DNA of 64,000 bases. Source: Methylobacterium terrae. Lineage in GTDB: Bacteria > Pseudomonadota > Alphaproteobacteria > Rhizobiales > Beijerinckiaceae. Shown here in pieces: positions 1 through 10,953 of the stretch. Location: assembly GCF_003173755.1 (NCBI RefSeq), contig NZ_CP029553.1:5150001-5214000 (forward strand), written 5' to 3'. The notes beneath the pieces are model-generated. The model ran no database searches, had not been told where the DNA came from, and worked only from the letters and a program-made list of their open reading frames with translations. The position numbers and the translations under genes are program-made. The stretch's first letter is position 1; each line of letters starts with the position of its first letter.

Positions 1-384
1 GGCCTCGCCGTCGCCTGGCTGTGCCGGCGCAGGCCCGCGCCCGGGCTCCTCGGCGAGCTCGCGGCCTTGAGCCTCGCCTTCCTGGTCCTGCCGCCGCTCA
101 GCGCCTTCGGGCTCTACTTCGTCTGCCTGCACGCGCCGCGGCACATGCGGGCGCTCGCCGCCGATCCGGCCCGGGCTCCGGCGGTCGACGGCATGGCCCG
201 GGCGGTGGTGCTGTCCCTGCCGGTCTTCGGGCTGACGCTCCTGATCGGGCTCCTCCTGTGGCCGACCTACCCGCAGGCGGGCGCGGCCGGGCGACTGCTC
301 GCGCTCACGCTCCAGCTCCTCGCGGCGCTGACGCTGCCGCACCTGCTGCTGGACCGGTGGGTGGAGGGGAGGGGCCCGGCCTGA
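1..384 (+). CDS. Brp/Blh-family carotenoid dioxygenase-like protein, C-terminal part (partial)
   Basis: The reading frame is open from the first base and ends at TGA 382-384, giving 127 residues of a truncated membrane protein. It has three hydrophobic stretches. After the first comes a Y-F-x-C-L-H-A-P-R-H motif (about residues 39-48), and the third ends in LTLPHLLLDRW. These two histidine motifs are the C-terminal signatures I know from the Brp/Blh family, integral-membrane enzymes that cleave beta-carotene to retinal. The N-terminal helices and remaining iron-ligand histidines lie outside the window, so activity and substrate cannot be judged. Its stop is only 12 bases from the convergent PBP1A stop. 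Confidence 0.7.
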   Translation, partial: GLAVAWLCRRRPAPGLLGELAALSLAFLVLPPLSAFGLYFVCLHAPRHMRALAADPARAPAVDGMARAVVLSLPVFGLTLLIGLLLWPTYPQAGAAGRLLALTLQLLAALTLPHLLLDRWVEGRGPA

Positions 385-396
385 CGCCGTTCCGCC

Positions 397-2607
397 TCAA
401 TCGATCCCGAACAGCCGCTCCAGGAAATTCTTGTCCTCCCGCGTCGGCCCGCCGCCGCGCTGAGGCGCCGGCTGCCGGGCCGGGGGCTGGCCGCCGCCGA
501 CGAGGTCGTCGATCAGGCCGCCGAGGGTCTGCGGCTCGCCGGGGCTGGCGGCGGCGACCGCGGCGCCGGTGGCGCGGCGCCAGCGGGCGGCACCGGGGAG
601 CGGCACCGGCTTGTCGCCGCGCAGGGCCGCGGTCATGACGCGGTTCCAGACCTCGACCGGCAGGTTGCCGCCGGAGACCCGCTTCGTCGGCTCGCCGTCG
701 TCGTTGCCGAGCCAGACCCCGGTGACGAGCGTGCCGGAGAAGCCGACCACCCAGGCATCGCGAAAGTCCTGGCTGGTGCCGGTCTTGCCGGCGAGGTCCC
801 AGCCCGGGATGTCGCCCTTCTTGGCGGTGCCGCTGACGAAGACCTCGTGCATCATCGCGTTCATCATGCCGACCGCGTTCGGCTCGATCACCCGGCCGAG
901 GCCGCTCGGGCCGCGCTTGTAGACGGTGCGGCCGTCGACGGTCTTCACGCTCGCGATCACGTAGGGGATCACCCCCATGCCGCCATTGGCGAAGGCCGCG
1001 TAGGCGCCGACGAGCTCGAGCGGGGTGACCTCGGAGGTGCCGAGCGCGATCGAGGCGTTGGCCTGGAGCGGCGACGTGATGCCGAGGCGCTGCGCCGTCT
1101 GCACCACCGCCTTCGGGCCGACCTCCATGCCGAGTCGCACCGCCACGGTGTTGAGCGAGTGGGCGAGCGCGTCGCGCAAGGTCACCGGACCGCTGTAGTT
1201 GCGCGAGTAGTTCTCCGGGTTCCAGCCCTTGATGTTGATCGGCGCGTCCTCCCGCACCGTGTCGGGGGTCAGGCCGCGCTCGATCGCCGCGAGGTAGACG
1301 AAGGGCTTGAAGGCCGAGCCGGGCTGGCGCTTGGCGGTGGTGGCGCGGTTGAACTGGCTCTGGGCGTAGTCGCGCCCGCCGATCAGCGCGCGGATCGCCC
1401 CGTCCGGCCGCATCGACACGACGGCGCCCTGGCCGACGTTGAAGCGCCCGCCCTTCTGGTTCAGCTCGTCGACCAGCGCCCGCTCGGCCACCGCCTGGAG
1501 CGCGGGATCGACGGTGGTCTGGACCGCGACGTCGCTCTCGATCTTGCCGACGTAGTCGTCGAGCACGTCCATCACGAGGTCGGCGACGTAGTTGGCCGAG
1601 CCGCCGCCCTTCGCCCTCGCGGGCTTGGCCGGCTGGGCCAGCGCGACCTTCACGTCGGCCGGCTTGGCAAAGCCCAGTTCCTGCATCGCCGCCAGCACCT
1701 GGGCGGCGCGGGCCTGCGCGGCCGGCAGGTTGCGGTTGGGCGCCAGCCGCGAGGGCGCCTGGACGAGGCCGCCGAGCATCGCGGCCTCGGCCAACGTCAC
1801 GTCCTTGGCGGGCTTGGCGAAGTAGCGTTGGGCGGCGGCCTCGACGCCGTAGGCGCCGGCGCCGAAATAGACCCGGTTGAGGTAGAGTTCGAGGATCTCG
1901 TCCTTGGTGTACTTGTGCTCGAGCCAGAGCGCCAGGATCGCCTCCTGGATCTTGCGCGAGGCGGTGCGCTCCTGGGTCAGGAAGAGGTTCTTGGCGAGCT
2001 GCTGGGTCAGGGTCGAGCCGCCCTGCGCCACGCCGCGGCGGGTCAGGTTCTGGCCGATGGCGCGGGCGATGCCGATCGGGTCGATGCCCATGTGGCCGTA
2101 GAAGCGCCGGTCCTCGATCGCCACGAAGGCGCGGGGCAGGTAGGGCGGCAATTCGCGGATGCTCACCGTGCGCCCGCCGGTCTCGCCGCGATTGGCCAGC
2201 AGCGAGCCGTCGGCGGCCAGGATCGCGATGTTGGGCGGGCGCTTGGGCACCGCGAGCTGGTCGATCGGCGGCAGCTGCGAGGCGTGGTAGGCGACGATGC
2301 CGGCGACCGCCACCAGGCCCCAGAGACCCAGGATCACCGTGCCGTAGACGAGGGTGCCGAGGAACGAGCGCCGCCGGCGCCGCGGCGCGGCCGGTGCCGC
2401 GCGGGCGGCCCGCTTCGGCGGCGCCTTGGCCGCCTTGCCGGACCCCTTGGATGCGCCCTTGGATGCGCCCTTGGATGCTCCGTTGGCCACGCCGCCCCCC
2501 GCCCGGTCGCCGCGCGAGAGGCGCAGGTCGAGGGAGGCCGGGTCCGCCGGCCCGTCCGCCTCGAACCGCGGCTCGACCCGACCTGTCCGCTCGCGACCCT
2601 TCGCCAT
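397..2607 (-). CDS. Penicillin-binding protein 1A (bifunctional transglycosylase/transpeptidase)
   Basis: A 736-aa class A PBP that polymerises and cross-links peptidoglycan at the inner membrane. A basic Ala/Lys-rich cytoplasmic tail contains a GASK repeat (about residues 43-55). One membrane span follows at about 80-105. The GT51 domain shows the catalytic EDRRFYGHMG motif with Glu165 and then GGSTLTQQLAKN. The transpeptidase domain carries SAFK with nucleophile Ser431, a later SLN triad and KTGTS. All catalytic motifs are intact and the length is normal for the family. The tail ends in a Pro/Arg-rich stretch before FLERLFGID. The upstream region (2608-2811) is shared with the divergent amidotransferase gene. 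Confidence 0.95.
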   Translation of the reverse strand: MAKGRERTGRVEPRFEADGPADPASLDLRLSRGDRAGGGVANGASKGASKGASKGSGKAAKAPPKRAARAAPAAPRRRRRSFLGTLVYGTVILGLWGLVAVAGIVAYHASQLPPIDQLAVPKRPPNIAILAADGSLLANRGETGGRTVSIRELPPYLPRAFVAIEDRRFYGHMGIDPIGIARAIGQNLTRRGVAQGGSTLTQQLAKNLFLTQERTASRKIQEAILALWLEHKYTKDEILELYLNRVYFGAGAYGVEAAAQRYFAKPAKDVTLAEAAMLGGLVQAPSRLAPNRNLPAAQARAAQVLAAMQELGFAKPADVKVALAQPAKPARAKGGGSANYVADLVMDVLDDYVGKIESDVAVQTTVDPALQAVAERALVDELNQKGGRFNVGQGAVVSMRPDGAIRALIGGRDYAQSQFNRATTAKRQPGSAFKPFVYLAAIERGLTPDTVREDAPINIKGWNPENYSRNYSGPVTLRDALAHSLNTVAVRLGMEVGPKAVVQTAQRLGITSPLQANASIALGTSEVTPLELVGAYAAFANGGMGVIPYVIASVKTVDGRTVYKRGPSGLGRVIEPNAVGMMNAMMHEVFVSGTAKKGDIPGWDLAGKTGTSQDFRDAWVVGFSGTLVTGVWLGNDDGEPTKRVSGGNLPVEVWNRVMTAALRGDKPVPLPGAARWRRATGAAVAAASPGEPQTLGGLIDDLVGGGQPPARQPAPQRGGGPTREDKNFLERLFGID
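2444..2479. repeat. 12-bp tandem repeat, 3 copies, inside the PBP1A gene
   Basis: Three consecutive units of CCCTTGGATGCG (the last ends in T) encode the repeated Gly-Ala-Ser-Lys of the PBP1A cytoplasmic tail. The unit length is a multiple of three, so copy-number change keeps the frame. Confidence 0.85.
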
Positions 2608-2811
2608 TCCGCCGTGTTCCCCTTCGCCCCCGGACGAGCCGGCCCGCGCGGGGCACTCAAGAGACGTTAAATGAGGCGGGTTTAAGGGCCGTTAACCGAA
2701 ACTTTGTCAAATAAACTCCGTGACTTACGCGATCGACCCGGCGGCTGCGGCAAGCCGTGCCGGAACGGCGCCCATCCGCGAGCGTTGCGGTGGCTCTGAC
2801 AAGGAGCCGAC

Positions 2812-3663
2812 ATGCTGCACCTGCTGGTGGCGGACGGGAACGACCGGGCCGGCCGCGAGAAGCACCTTACGGTCTGCGACAAGACCTCCGCCCAGACCTA
2901 TGCGGGCATCCTGACGACCCTGGCGCCGGACGCGATCTGCCACCTCGTCGCCCCGGCCGATGCCGACGCGGTGCTGCCCCACGCGCTGTCCGATTGCGAC
3001 GCCCTGGTCCTCACCGGCTCGACCCTGCACGTCGAGGAGGGCGGCCCCGCCGTGACCCGGCAATGCGACCTGGTACGGGCGGCGCTGGAGGCGGGCATCC
3101 CGGTCTTCGGCTCGTGCTGGGGCGTGCAGGTGGCGGCGACGATCGCGGGGGGCCGGGCCGCCCGCAACCCGCGGGGCCCCGAATACGGGCTCGCCCGCGC
3201 CATCAGCCGGACCGAAGGAGGAAGGGGGCATCCGCTGCTCGACGGGCGCCCGCCGGCCTGGGACGCGCCCGCGATCCACGACGACGCGGTGATCGAGCCG
3301 CCGCCGGGGAGCACGGTGCTCGCCGGCAACGACCGCCTCGACGTCCAGGCGATCGAGATCCGCCTCGGCGACGGCGTATTCTGGGGCACGCAGTACCATC
3401 CCGAGCTCGACCTCGACGAGGTCGCGGCGATGCTGCGGCTCTCGGCGCAAGGCGTGGTCGAGGCCGGACTGTGCGCCGACGAGGCGGCGCTGCACGCCTA
3501 CGCGGACGCCTTGCGCGACCTGCACCGCGATCCCGAGGGCCGGCCCGACCTCGCCTGGCGCCTCGGCGTCGCCGCCGAGGTGCTGGTGCCGGAGCGGCGC
3601 CGGCGCGAGATCCGCAACTTCCTCGACCGGGTCGTCCGGCCGCGGGCCGGGGAACGGCGCTGA
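2812..3663 (+). CDS. Class I glutamine amidotransferase-like protein
   Basis: A 283-aa cytosolic protein with a GATase1 fold. The nucleophile elbow GSCWGVQ places Cys102 in the usual position. YHPEL gives the His196/Glu198 pair of the catalytic triad. About 80 residues follow the triad and hold a helical extension of unknown role. An AAGGAG ribosome-binding site lies 5 bases before the ATG. No synthase partner is adjacent, so it is probably a stand-alone hydrolase of the gamma-glutamyl or GMP-synthase-like GATase group. The ammonia acceptor or true substrate cannot be told from sequence. Confidence 0.85.
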   Translation: MLHLLVADGNDRAGREKHLTVCDKTSAQTYAGILTTLAPDAICHLVAPADADAVLPHALSDCDALVLTGSTLHVEEGGPAVTRQCDLVRAALEAGIPVFGSCWGVQVAATIAGGRAARNPRGPEYGLARAISRTEGGRGHPLLDGRPPAWDAPAIHDDAVIEPPPGSTVLAGNDRLDVQAIEIRLGDGVFWGTQYHPELDLDEVAAMLRLSAQGVVEAGLCADEAALHAYADALRDLHRDPEGRPDLAWRLGVAAEVLVPERRRREIRNFLDRVVRPRAGERR

Positions 3664-3667
3664 CGGT

Positions 3668-4807
3668 TCAGGCCGTGCGGACCGGCGCGAGGTGCGGCGC
3701 GGCCGGCGCCCGCTCCTCGCCGACGAGGTGGAAGGCGGCCGGGCGGCGGAACAGGAACCGCGCCGGGGTGTGGCGCACCAGCCGCTCGATGCCGAGCGGC
3801 AGGGCCACCGCGGTCACCGTCACGAGGAGCGAGACCAGCCCGACATCGTCGATGATCCCGCTCCTCACGAGCAGCGTGCGCAGGGCGGCCATCGGCAGGA
3901 AGAAGGCGAGGTAGATCACGATCGAGCGCTCGCCGCAGGCCCGCAGCGCTTCCGTGACCGGGCCGCCGGCCTTCGTCAGCAGCGCCGCGGTCGCCACGAT
4001 CGCGAGCGCGCCGGCCGCCCCCAGCACCAGGCTGATTCCGGGCAGGCTCGCGAGCGTCGGGTGGGATGGGAAGCCCGTGGCCGTGAAGGTGAAGACGCCC
4101 TCGACCAGCGCCCAGGCCGCGAGCCCGAGGAGCGCGAGGCCGGCCCTCGCCCGCACCACGTCGGCGAGCGCGAAGATCCGGGACGCGAAGAGGGTGCCGG
4201 CGACGAAGTAGACGAAGCGCCCGCAGAACTCGTCGATCAGGGTCGAGCCGGTATGGATCGGGGCGAGCTGCAGGAGCGCCGCGCCGATCAGCAGCAGCGG
4301 GCCGGGCACCCGGCGCAGCAGCTTCACGGCGACCGAGAACACCGCCAGCAGGTAGATGAACCACAGGGTCGAGTACGGCTCGACCAGCCCGTAGGCGAGG
4401 TGGGCGAGGAAGGCGCCGGGTCCCGCGCCCTCGGTGATCTGGCCGTACTTCACCGCCGACTGGAGCACGAGCCACAGCAGGTAGAAGTAGGCGAAGTGCA
4501 CGATCCGCCGGTCGGCGAACAGCCGCCAGTCGCGGTCGACCACCCGGCCGAGGAACAGGCCGGAGAGGAGGAAGAAGTCGGGGATCCGGAACGGTTTGGC
4601 GAACTCCACGACGTGGTGCATGAAGCCTTCGCGCCCCATCGCCTCGCCAACTCCGAGGGTGGAGTGCATCATCACCACCAGGATGATGCAGATGCCCTTG
4701 GCGACGTCGACCCAGGCGAGGCGGCCCGGCTCCGCCGTTTGGCGCGGGCGCACCGGATCGTCCGGCCGGACCGAGAGGGCGGGTTCGGTGTTGGAGCGGG
4801 CGGACAT
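3668..4807 (-). CDS. Acyltransferase family 3 membrane protein
   Basis: A 379-aa protein with about ten hydrophobic segments. Near the start it carries WVDVAKGICIILVVMMHS, the signature of acyltransferase-3 (PF01757) proteins, which acylate sugars or other envelope molecules in the inner membrane. The ATG at 4807 is chosen because GGAGA sits 6 bases upstream; a GTG at 4819 would add four residues. The C-terminal tail is short and hydrophilic, with no SGNH domain, unlike the second acyltransferase of this window (25549-27471). It is convergent with the amidotransferase gene, with 4 bases between the two stops. The acceptor is unknown. Confidence 0.85.
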   Translation of the reverse strand: MSARSNTEPALSVRPDDPVRPRQTAEPGRLAWVDVAKGICIILVVMMHSTLGVGEAMGREGFMHHVVEFAKPFRIPDFFLLSGLFLGRVVDRDWRLFADRRIVHFAYFYLLWLVLQSAVKYGQITEGAGPGAFLAHLAYGLVEPYSTLWFIYLLAVFSVAVKLLRRVPGPLLLIGAALLQLAPIHTGSTLIDEFCGRFVYFVAGTLFASRIFALADVVRARAGLALLGLAAWALVEGVFTFTATGFPSHPTLASLPGISLVLGAAGALAIVATAALLTKAGGPVTEALRACGERSIVIYLAFFLPMAALRTLLVRSGIIDDVGLVSLLVTVTAVALPLGIERLVRHTPARFLFRRPAAFHLVGEERAPAAPHLAPVRTA

Positions 4808-4912
4808 CGGCGTCTCCACGAGGGCGATCCGAGGCTCGCACGCAGACGTAAAGAACCGGCCGGGGACGTCCGGTCGAATCGCGCGGAGATCCGCAAGGCG
4901 GCGTTCACCCTC

Positions 4913-5218
4913 TCACCGGGAACTCCGCTTCGAGTCCCGCCGCGTCCGGGTCATGCGCGTCGCGGCGTGGAAATCGTCCGGCTTCGTGCGAACCCAGTCG
5001 AGGAAGCGGGCGATCTCGGGCTCGGCCCGCAGGCTCTCGACGTCGCTGAGGCGCCGCGCCAGCTCGGCCTCGCTGTGGCGGGCGTGGATCGCCGAGTGGC
5101 AGATCTGGTGCAGCTGCACGGTCTCGCCGTGGGTGCCGCCCTTCAGCTTCGGCGTCAGGTGATGGCGGCTCTGGCGCGCGCCGGCCGGGATCGGCCGCTC
5201 GCAGAGCGGGCAGATCAC
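4913..5218 (-). CDS. Small HNH endonuclease-family protein
   Basis: The 101-aa frame begins at GTG 5218 and reads VICPLCERPIPAGARQSRHH. A CPLC knuckle is followed by the HH of an HNH motif, and LHQICHSAIHA supplies the third His. This compact HNH_5-like protein probably binds a metal and cleaves nucleic acid, or is a degenerate member. The start is uncertain: no good ribosome-binding site is visible, and the frame stays open upstream through the 13-bp repeat and riboswitch region, which I do not believe is coding. The C-terminus is Arg/Lys-rich. No methylase or phage gene is adjacent. Confidence 0.7.
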   Translation of the reverse strand: MICPLCERPIPAGARQSRHHLTPKLKGGTHGETVQLHQICHSAIHARHSEAELARRLSDVESLRAEPEIARFLDWVRTKPDDFHAATRMTRTRRDSKRSSR

Positions 5219-5297
5219 GCTCGCGCGGGCATGCGGGCCGTGGGTGGAGGGGTCGTCGTCGCGCCAGCGCCGGTCACGGCGTCCCAAATCGGGCTCC

Positions 5298-5347
5298 TGC
5301 GGGGAAGGCTTGCGGGGAAGGCTTGCGGGGAAGGCTTGCGGGGAAGG
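5298..5347. repeat. 13-bp tandem repeat, about 3.8 copies
   Basis: Three perfect units of TGCGGGGAAGGCT followed by an 11-base partial copy. It lies between the divergent HNH gene and the thiC riboswitch. Because 13 is not a multiple of three, and the repeat precedes the only convincing starts on both sides, it is taken as non-coding. Confidence 0.9.
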
Positions 5348-5463
5348 GAGGTTCGCCGATCTATCTGGGTCGCCCGCCCCCGGTGCTTCAAGGCCGGCGC
5401 CGGGATGCCGCAGCGTCCCGGCGCAGGGGCGATTGACAAACCTCCTGCACCACAGGACAGTCG

Positions 5464-7512
<2,049 letters not shown>

Positions 7513-7522
7513 GTGACACCCG

Positions 7523-7553
7523 CCGCGCCCCCGCGGATCGCCCGGGGGCGCGG
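7523..7553 (+). terminator. Stem-loop after thiC
   Basis: A perfect 11-bp GC stem (CCGCGCCCCCG paired with CGGGGGCGCGG) with a 9-base loop begins 11 bases after the thiC stop. There is no T-run, so it is a terminator-like hairpin rather than a textbook intrinsic terminator. Confidence 0.5.
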
Positions 7554-7605
7554 TGGGCACGTCAGCCGGCACGCAGGCCGCCCAAGGACCCTCCAAGGAC
7601 CCTCC

Positions 7606-10326
7606 ATGTTGATGCAGGCCCAACAGGCCCCGCGCGACCAGGCCCCGCGGCCGGCCCCCGGACGATCGCGCCCGGGCTCGATCGTGCGCCGCCTCGTCGT
7701 CTTCGCCCTCGGCCTCGCGGTGCCGATCCTGATCTTCGGCGGCGTGGTCCTGTGGCAGTTCGCCGGTGCCGCCCGCGACCGCCTGGAGGCCGACGCCCTC
7801 GGGCGCGCCCGGATGGAGGCGGCGGCGGTCGACCGCGAGGTCGCGAGCCTGATCGCGACGCTCGAGGCGCTCAGCCTCTCGAACGCGCTGCAGCGCGGCG
7901 ACGTGACGGCCTTCCGCGAGCAGGTGCAGGAGCTCTCCCGCCGCAGCGGCCTGCCGGCGACCCTGCGCGACCCCGACGGACGGCGGCTGATCGACCTCGG
8001 CAGCGAACCGATGCCCGAGCGCCTCGACGCGACGGACGAGGCGGCGCTCGCCGGCCGGCCGGCGATCTCGGGCGTGATCGACGGGCGCTTCCGGGTGACG
8101 GCGCCGGTCATGCGCCGGGGCGGCGACGCCGTGCTCTACCTCCTGTCGTTCTCGCTGCCGACGGGGCGGATCCGCGACGTGCTCGCCTCCGGCGGCGTGC
8201 CGGAGGGCTGGGTGATGAGCGTCATCGACCGCGACCAGCGGATGCTGACCCGCACCCGGTCGCCGGAGCGGTTCACCGGCGTCAGGGCGCCCGACGAATT
8301 GCGCCAGGCCACCGGGCCCGAGGGCAGCTGGCGCGGCCGGTCGATGGAGGGCGAGCCGTACTTCGTCGCCTATGCGCGGGCGGGCGTCCCGGACTGGCGC
8401 GTCGCCGTCGGGGTGCCGGACGAGGCGCTGGCGGCACCGGTGCGGGACTCGCTCCTCTGGTTCGCCGGGCTCGGCGGCATGCTGGCCGCCATCGCGGCCG
8501 TGCTGGCGCTCGCCTTCGCCCGCGGCATCGCCGCCCCCCTGCAGGCCCTGCGCGACCAGGCAGTGGCGCTCGGCCGCAACAAGCCGGTCCCGGCGCTCGC
8601 CGGGGTGCCGGCGGAGGTGGCGGCGGTGAGCGCCGAGATCGCCGACGCGGCCCAGCGCCAGCGCGAGCGGGTGACCGAGCGCGAGCGGGCCGCCGCGGCG
8701 CTCCGCTCCGAGACCCAGCGCCTCGAGGTGCTGAACCGCCTCGGCACCGCGCTGGCGAGCGAGCTCGACCGCCAGCGCCTCGGCGACGCCGTGGTCGAGG
8801 CCGCGACCCGGCTGACCGGGGCGGCCTACGGTGCCCTGTTCGAGCGGGTGCCCGAGGGGCCCGACGGGCCCGAGCACTGGCAGCTCCTCAGCCTCACCGG
8901 CGGACCGCGGGAGGCCTTCACCCGCTTCGGCCTGCCGCGGGCGACCACCCTGTTCGGCGAGACCTTCGCGGCCCGCGGGGTGGTGCTGAGCGAGGACGTG
9001 ACGCGGGATCCGCGCTACGGCAGCCACGGCGGCATGCCGAAGGGCCACCTGCCGGTGCGCAGCTACCTCGCGGTGCCGGTGGTGTCGGGCACCGGGGCGG
9101 TCCTCGGCGCGCTGCTGTTCGGCCACCCCGAATCGCACCGCTTCGGCACCCGCGAGGCGGCCCTGATCGAGGGTCTGGCGGGCCAGGCCGCGGTGGCGAT
9201 GGACAATGCCCGCCTGTTCGCCTCGGTCCGGCGCGAGCAGAACCGGTTCGAGGCCGCCGTCCAGGCGGTGCGCGGCGTGCTCTGGACCAACGACGCCGAG
9301 GGCCGGATGACCGGCGACCAGCCGGCCTGGGCGGCGATGACCGGGCAGACCCCCGAGCAATATGCCGGCTACGGCTGGGCCGATGCGGTGCATCCGGACG
9401 ACCGCGCCGGCTCCGTCGAGGGCTGGAACGCCGCGGTGGCCGAGCGCCGCCGCTTCACCTACGAGCACCGGGTGCGCCGTCACGACGGGGTGTTCCGCAC
9501 CTACGCGATCCAGGCGGTGCCGGTGCTCGATGCCGGCGGCACGATCCGCGAATGGGTCGGCGTGCATTCCGACATCACCGAGCAGCGCGCCGCCGAGACG
9601 GCGTTGCGCGAATCGAACGAGGAGATCCAGCGCTACGCCTACATCGTCAGCCACGACCTCCGGGCGCCGCTCGTCAACATCATGGGGTTCACGAGCGAGA
9701 TCGAGGCGGGCCAGGACGACATCCGTGCCGCCCTCGCCGGGCGGCCGCAGGCGGAGCGGATCGACGCCGACCTTACCGAGTCGGTGAGCTTCATCAAGGC
9801 GGCGATCACCAAGATGGACGGGCTGATCAACGCCATCCTGAAGCTGTCGCGGGAGGGGCGGCGCAACTTCCAGAACGAGCCCCTGGCGATGACCGCCCTG
9901 GTCCAGGGCCTCGCCGACGCGCAGCGCCACCAGGCCGAGACGGCGGGCGCGGTGGTCGAGATCGGCGACCTGCCCGACATCGTCGCCGACCGGGTCGCCG
10001 TGGGGCAGATCTTCGGCAACCTGATCGACAACGCGATCAAGTACCTGGCCAAGGACCGGCCGGGCCGGATCACCGTCACCGGGTCGGTGTCGGACGGGCT
10101 CGCCGTCATCCGGGTCTCCGACAACGGCCGCGGCATCGACGCCCGCGACCACGGCCGGGTGTTCGAGCTCTTCCGCCGCTCCGGCGTGCAGGACCGGCCG
10201 GGCGACGGCATCGGGCTCGCGCATGTGCGCACCCTGGTGCGGGCGCTCGGCGGGCGGATCGACCTCTCGTCCGAGATCGGGGTCGGCACCACCTTCAGCG
10301 TGACGCTGCCGCTGCGCCAGGGCTGA
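7606..10326 (+). CDS. Membrane sensor histidine kinase with GAF and PAS domains
   Basis: A 906-aa kinase. An N-terminal span (about residues 25-50) is followed by a roughly 230-residue extracytoplasmic sensor of dCache-like layout and a second span (about 285-305). A GAF domain (about 380-535), a PAS domain with a PAC-like tail (about 545-665), HisKA with YIVSHDLRAPL (phosphoacceptor His683) and a HATPase domain (NLIDNAIKY, DNGRGID, GDGIGLAHV) complete it. AAGGA lies 7 bases before the ATG; a GTG directly after thiC is in frame but has no such site. The two response-regulator genes downstream suggest a phosphorelay. The signal is unknown. Confidence 0.9.
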   Translation: MLMQAQQAPRDQAPRPAPGRSRPGSIVRRLVVFALGLAVPILIFGGVVLWQFAGAARDRLEADALGRARMEAAAVDREVASLIATLEALSLSNALQRGDVTAFREQVQELSRRSGLPATLRDPDGRRLIDLGSEPMPERLDATDEAALAGRPAISGVIDGRFRVTAPVMRRGGDAVLYLLSFSLPTGRIRDVLASGGVPEGWVMSVIDRDQRMLTRTRSPERFTGVRAPDELRQATGPEGSWRGRSMEGEPYFVAYARAGVPDWRVAVGVPDEALAAPVRDSLLWFAGLGGMLAAIAAVLALAFARGIAAPLQALRDQAVALGRNKPVPALAGVPAEVAAVSAEIADAAQRQRERVTERERAAAALRSETQRLEVLNRLGTALASELDRQRLGDAVVEAATRLTGAAYGALFERVPEGPDGPEHWQLLSLTGGPREAFTRFGLPRATTLFGETFAARGVVLSEDVTRDPRYGSHGGMPKGHLPVRSYLAVPVVSGTGAVLGALLFGHPESHRFGTREAALIEGLAGQAAVAMDNARLFASVRREQNRFEAAVQAVRGVLWTNDAEGRMTGDQPAWAAMTGQTPEQYAGYGWADAVHPDDRAGSVEGWNAAVAERRRFTYEHRVRRHDGVFRTYAIQAVPVLDAGGTIREWVGVHSDITEQRAAETALRESNEEIQRYAYIVSHDLRAPLVNIMGFTSEIEAGQDDIRAALAGRPQAERIDADLTESVSFIKAAITKMDGLINAILKLSREGRRNFQNEPLAMTALVQGLADAQRHQAETAGAVVEIGDLPDIVADRVAVGQIFGNLIDNAIKYLAKDRPGRITVTGSVSDGLAVIRVSDNGRGIDARDHGRVFELFRRSGVQDRPGDGIGLAHVRTLVRALGGRIDLSSEIGVGTTFSVTLPLRQG

Positions 10327-10518
10327 GGTTCGGTGCAACGCGAGGTTAACGTGACCGCGCTGTTTTCTACGCCAGCCACGTGTCCAAACGGGGCGGGATG
10401 TGGTCTAGAGAGCGGATGACGGGAGCATGACTCCCGCGGATGACCGCGGTCGGCGCGGTTTGCGTGAAGAAGTCAGGGACGTCCCGGTGCGGCCGGGTCC
10501 CGCCACGGGGAGTCGTCA

Positions 10519-10953
10519 GTGCCGGCCGTACACATCGTGATGATCGAGGATGACGAGGGCCACGCCCGGCTGATCGAGCGGAACATCCGCCGCGCCGGCG
10601 TCAACAACGTCATCGAGTCGTTCCGGGACGGCACCTCGGCGCTCGCCGCCCTGTTCGGGCCCGACGGCAGCGGCGAGATCAACGCCGGCCGGCCGCTCCT
10701 GATCCTGCTCGACCTCAACCTGCCGGACATGACCGGCATCGACATCCTGCAGAAGGTGAAGTCGAACCCGCACCTGCGGCGCTCCCCCGTGGTGATCCTC
10801 ACCACCACCGACGACCAGCGCGAGATCCAGCGCTGCTACGACCTCGGCTGCAACGTCTACATCACCAAGCCGGTGAACTACGAGGGCTTCGCCAACGCGA
10901 TCCGCCAGCTCGGCCTGTTCTTCTCGGTGATGCAGGTTCCGGAGAGCGCGTGA
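10519..10953 (+). CDS. Single-domain response regulator (Rcp1-like)
   Basis: A 144-aa receiver domain without output domain. Acidic pocket E10/D11/D12, phosphoacceptor Asp65 in LLDLNLPDM, and Lys117 in ITKPVN are all present. The sequence style (HIVMIEDDEGHARLIERN and PVVILTTTDDQREI) is that of Rcp1-type regulators that receive phosphate from phytochrome-like kinases. The start is GTG with GGGGAG upstream. Its last codon overlaps the next gene, so the two are probably translated together. It likely shuttles phosphate between the upstream kinase and the downstream receiver-kinase, which is an inference. Confidence 0.92.
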   Translation: MPAVHIVMIEDDEGHARLIERNIRRAGVNNVIESFRDGTSALAALFGPDGSGEINAGRPLLILLDLNLPDMTGIDILQKVKSNPHLRRSPVVILTTTDDQREIQRCYDLGCNVYITKPVNYEGFANAIRQLGLFFSVMQVPESA

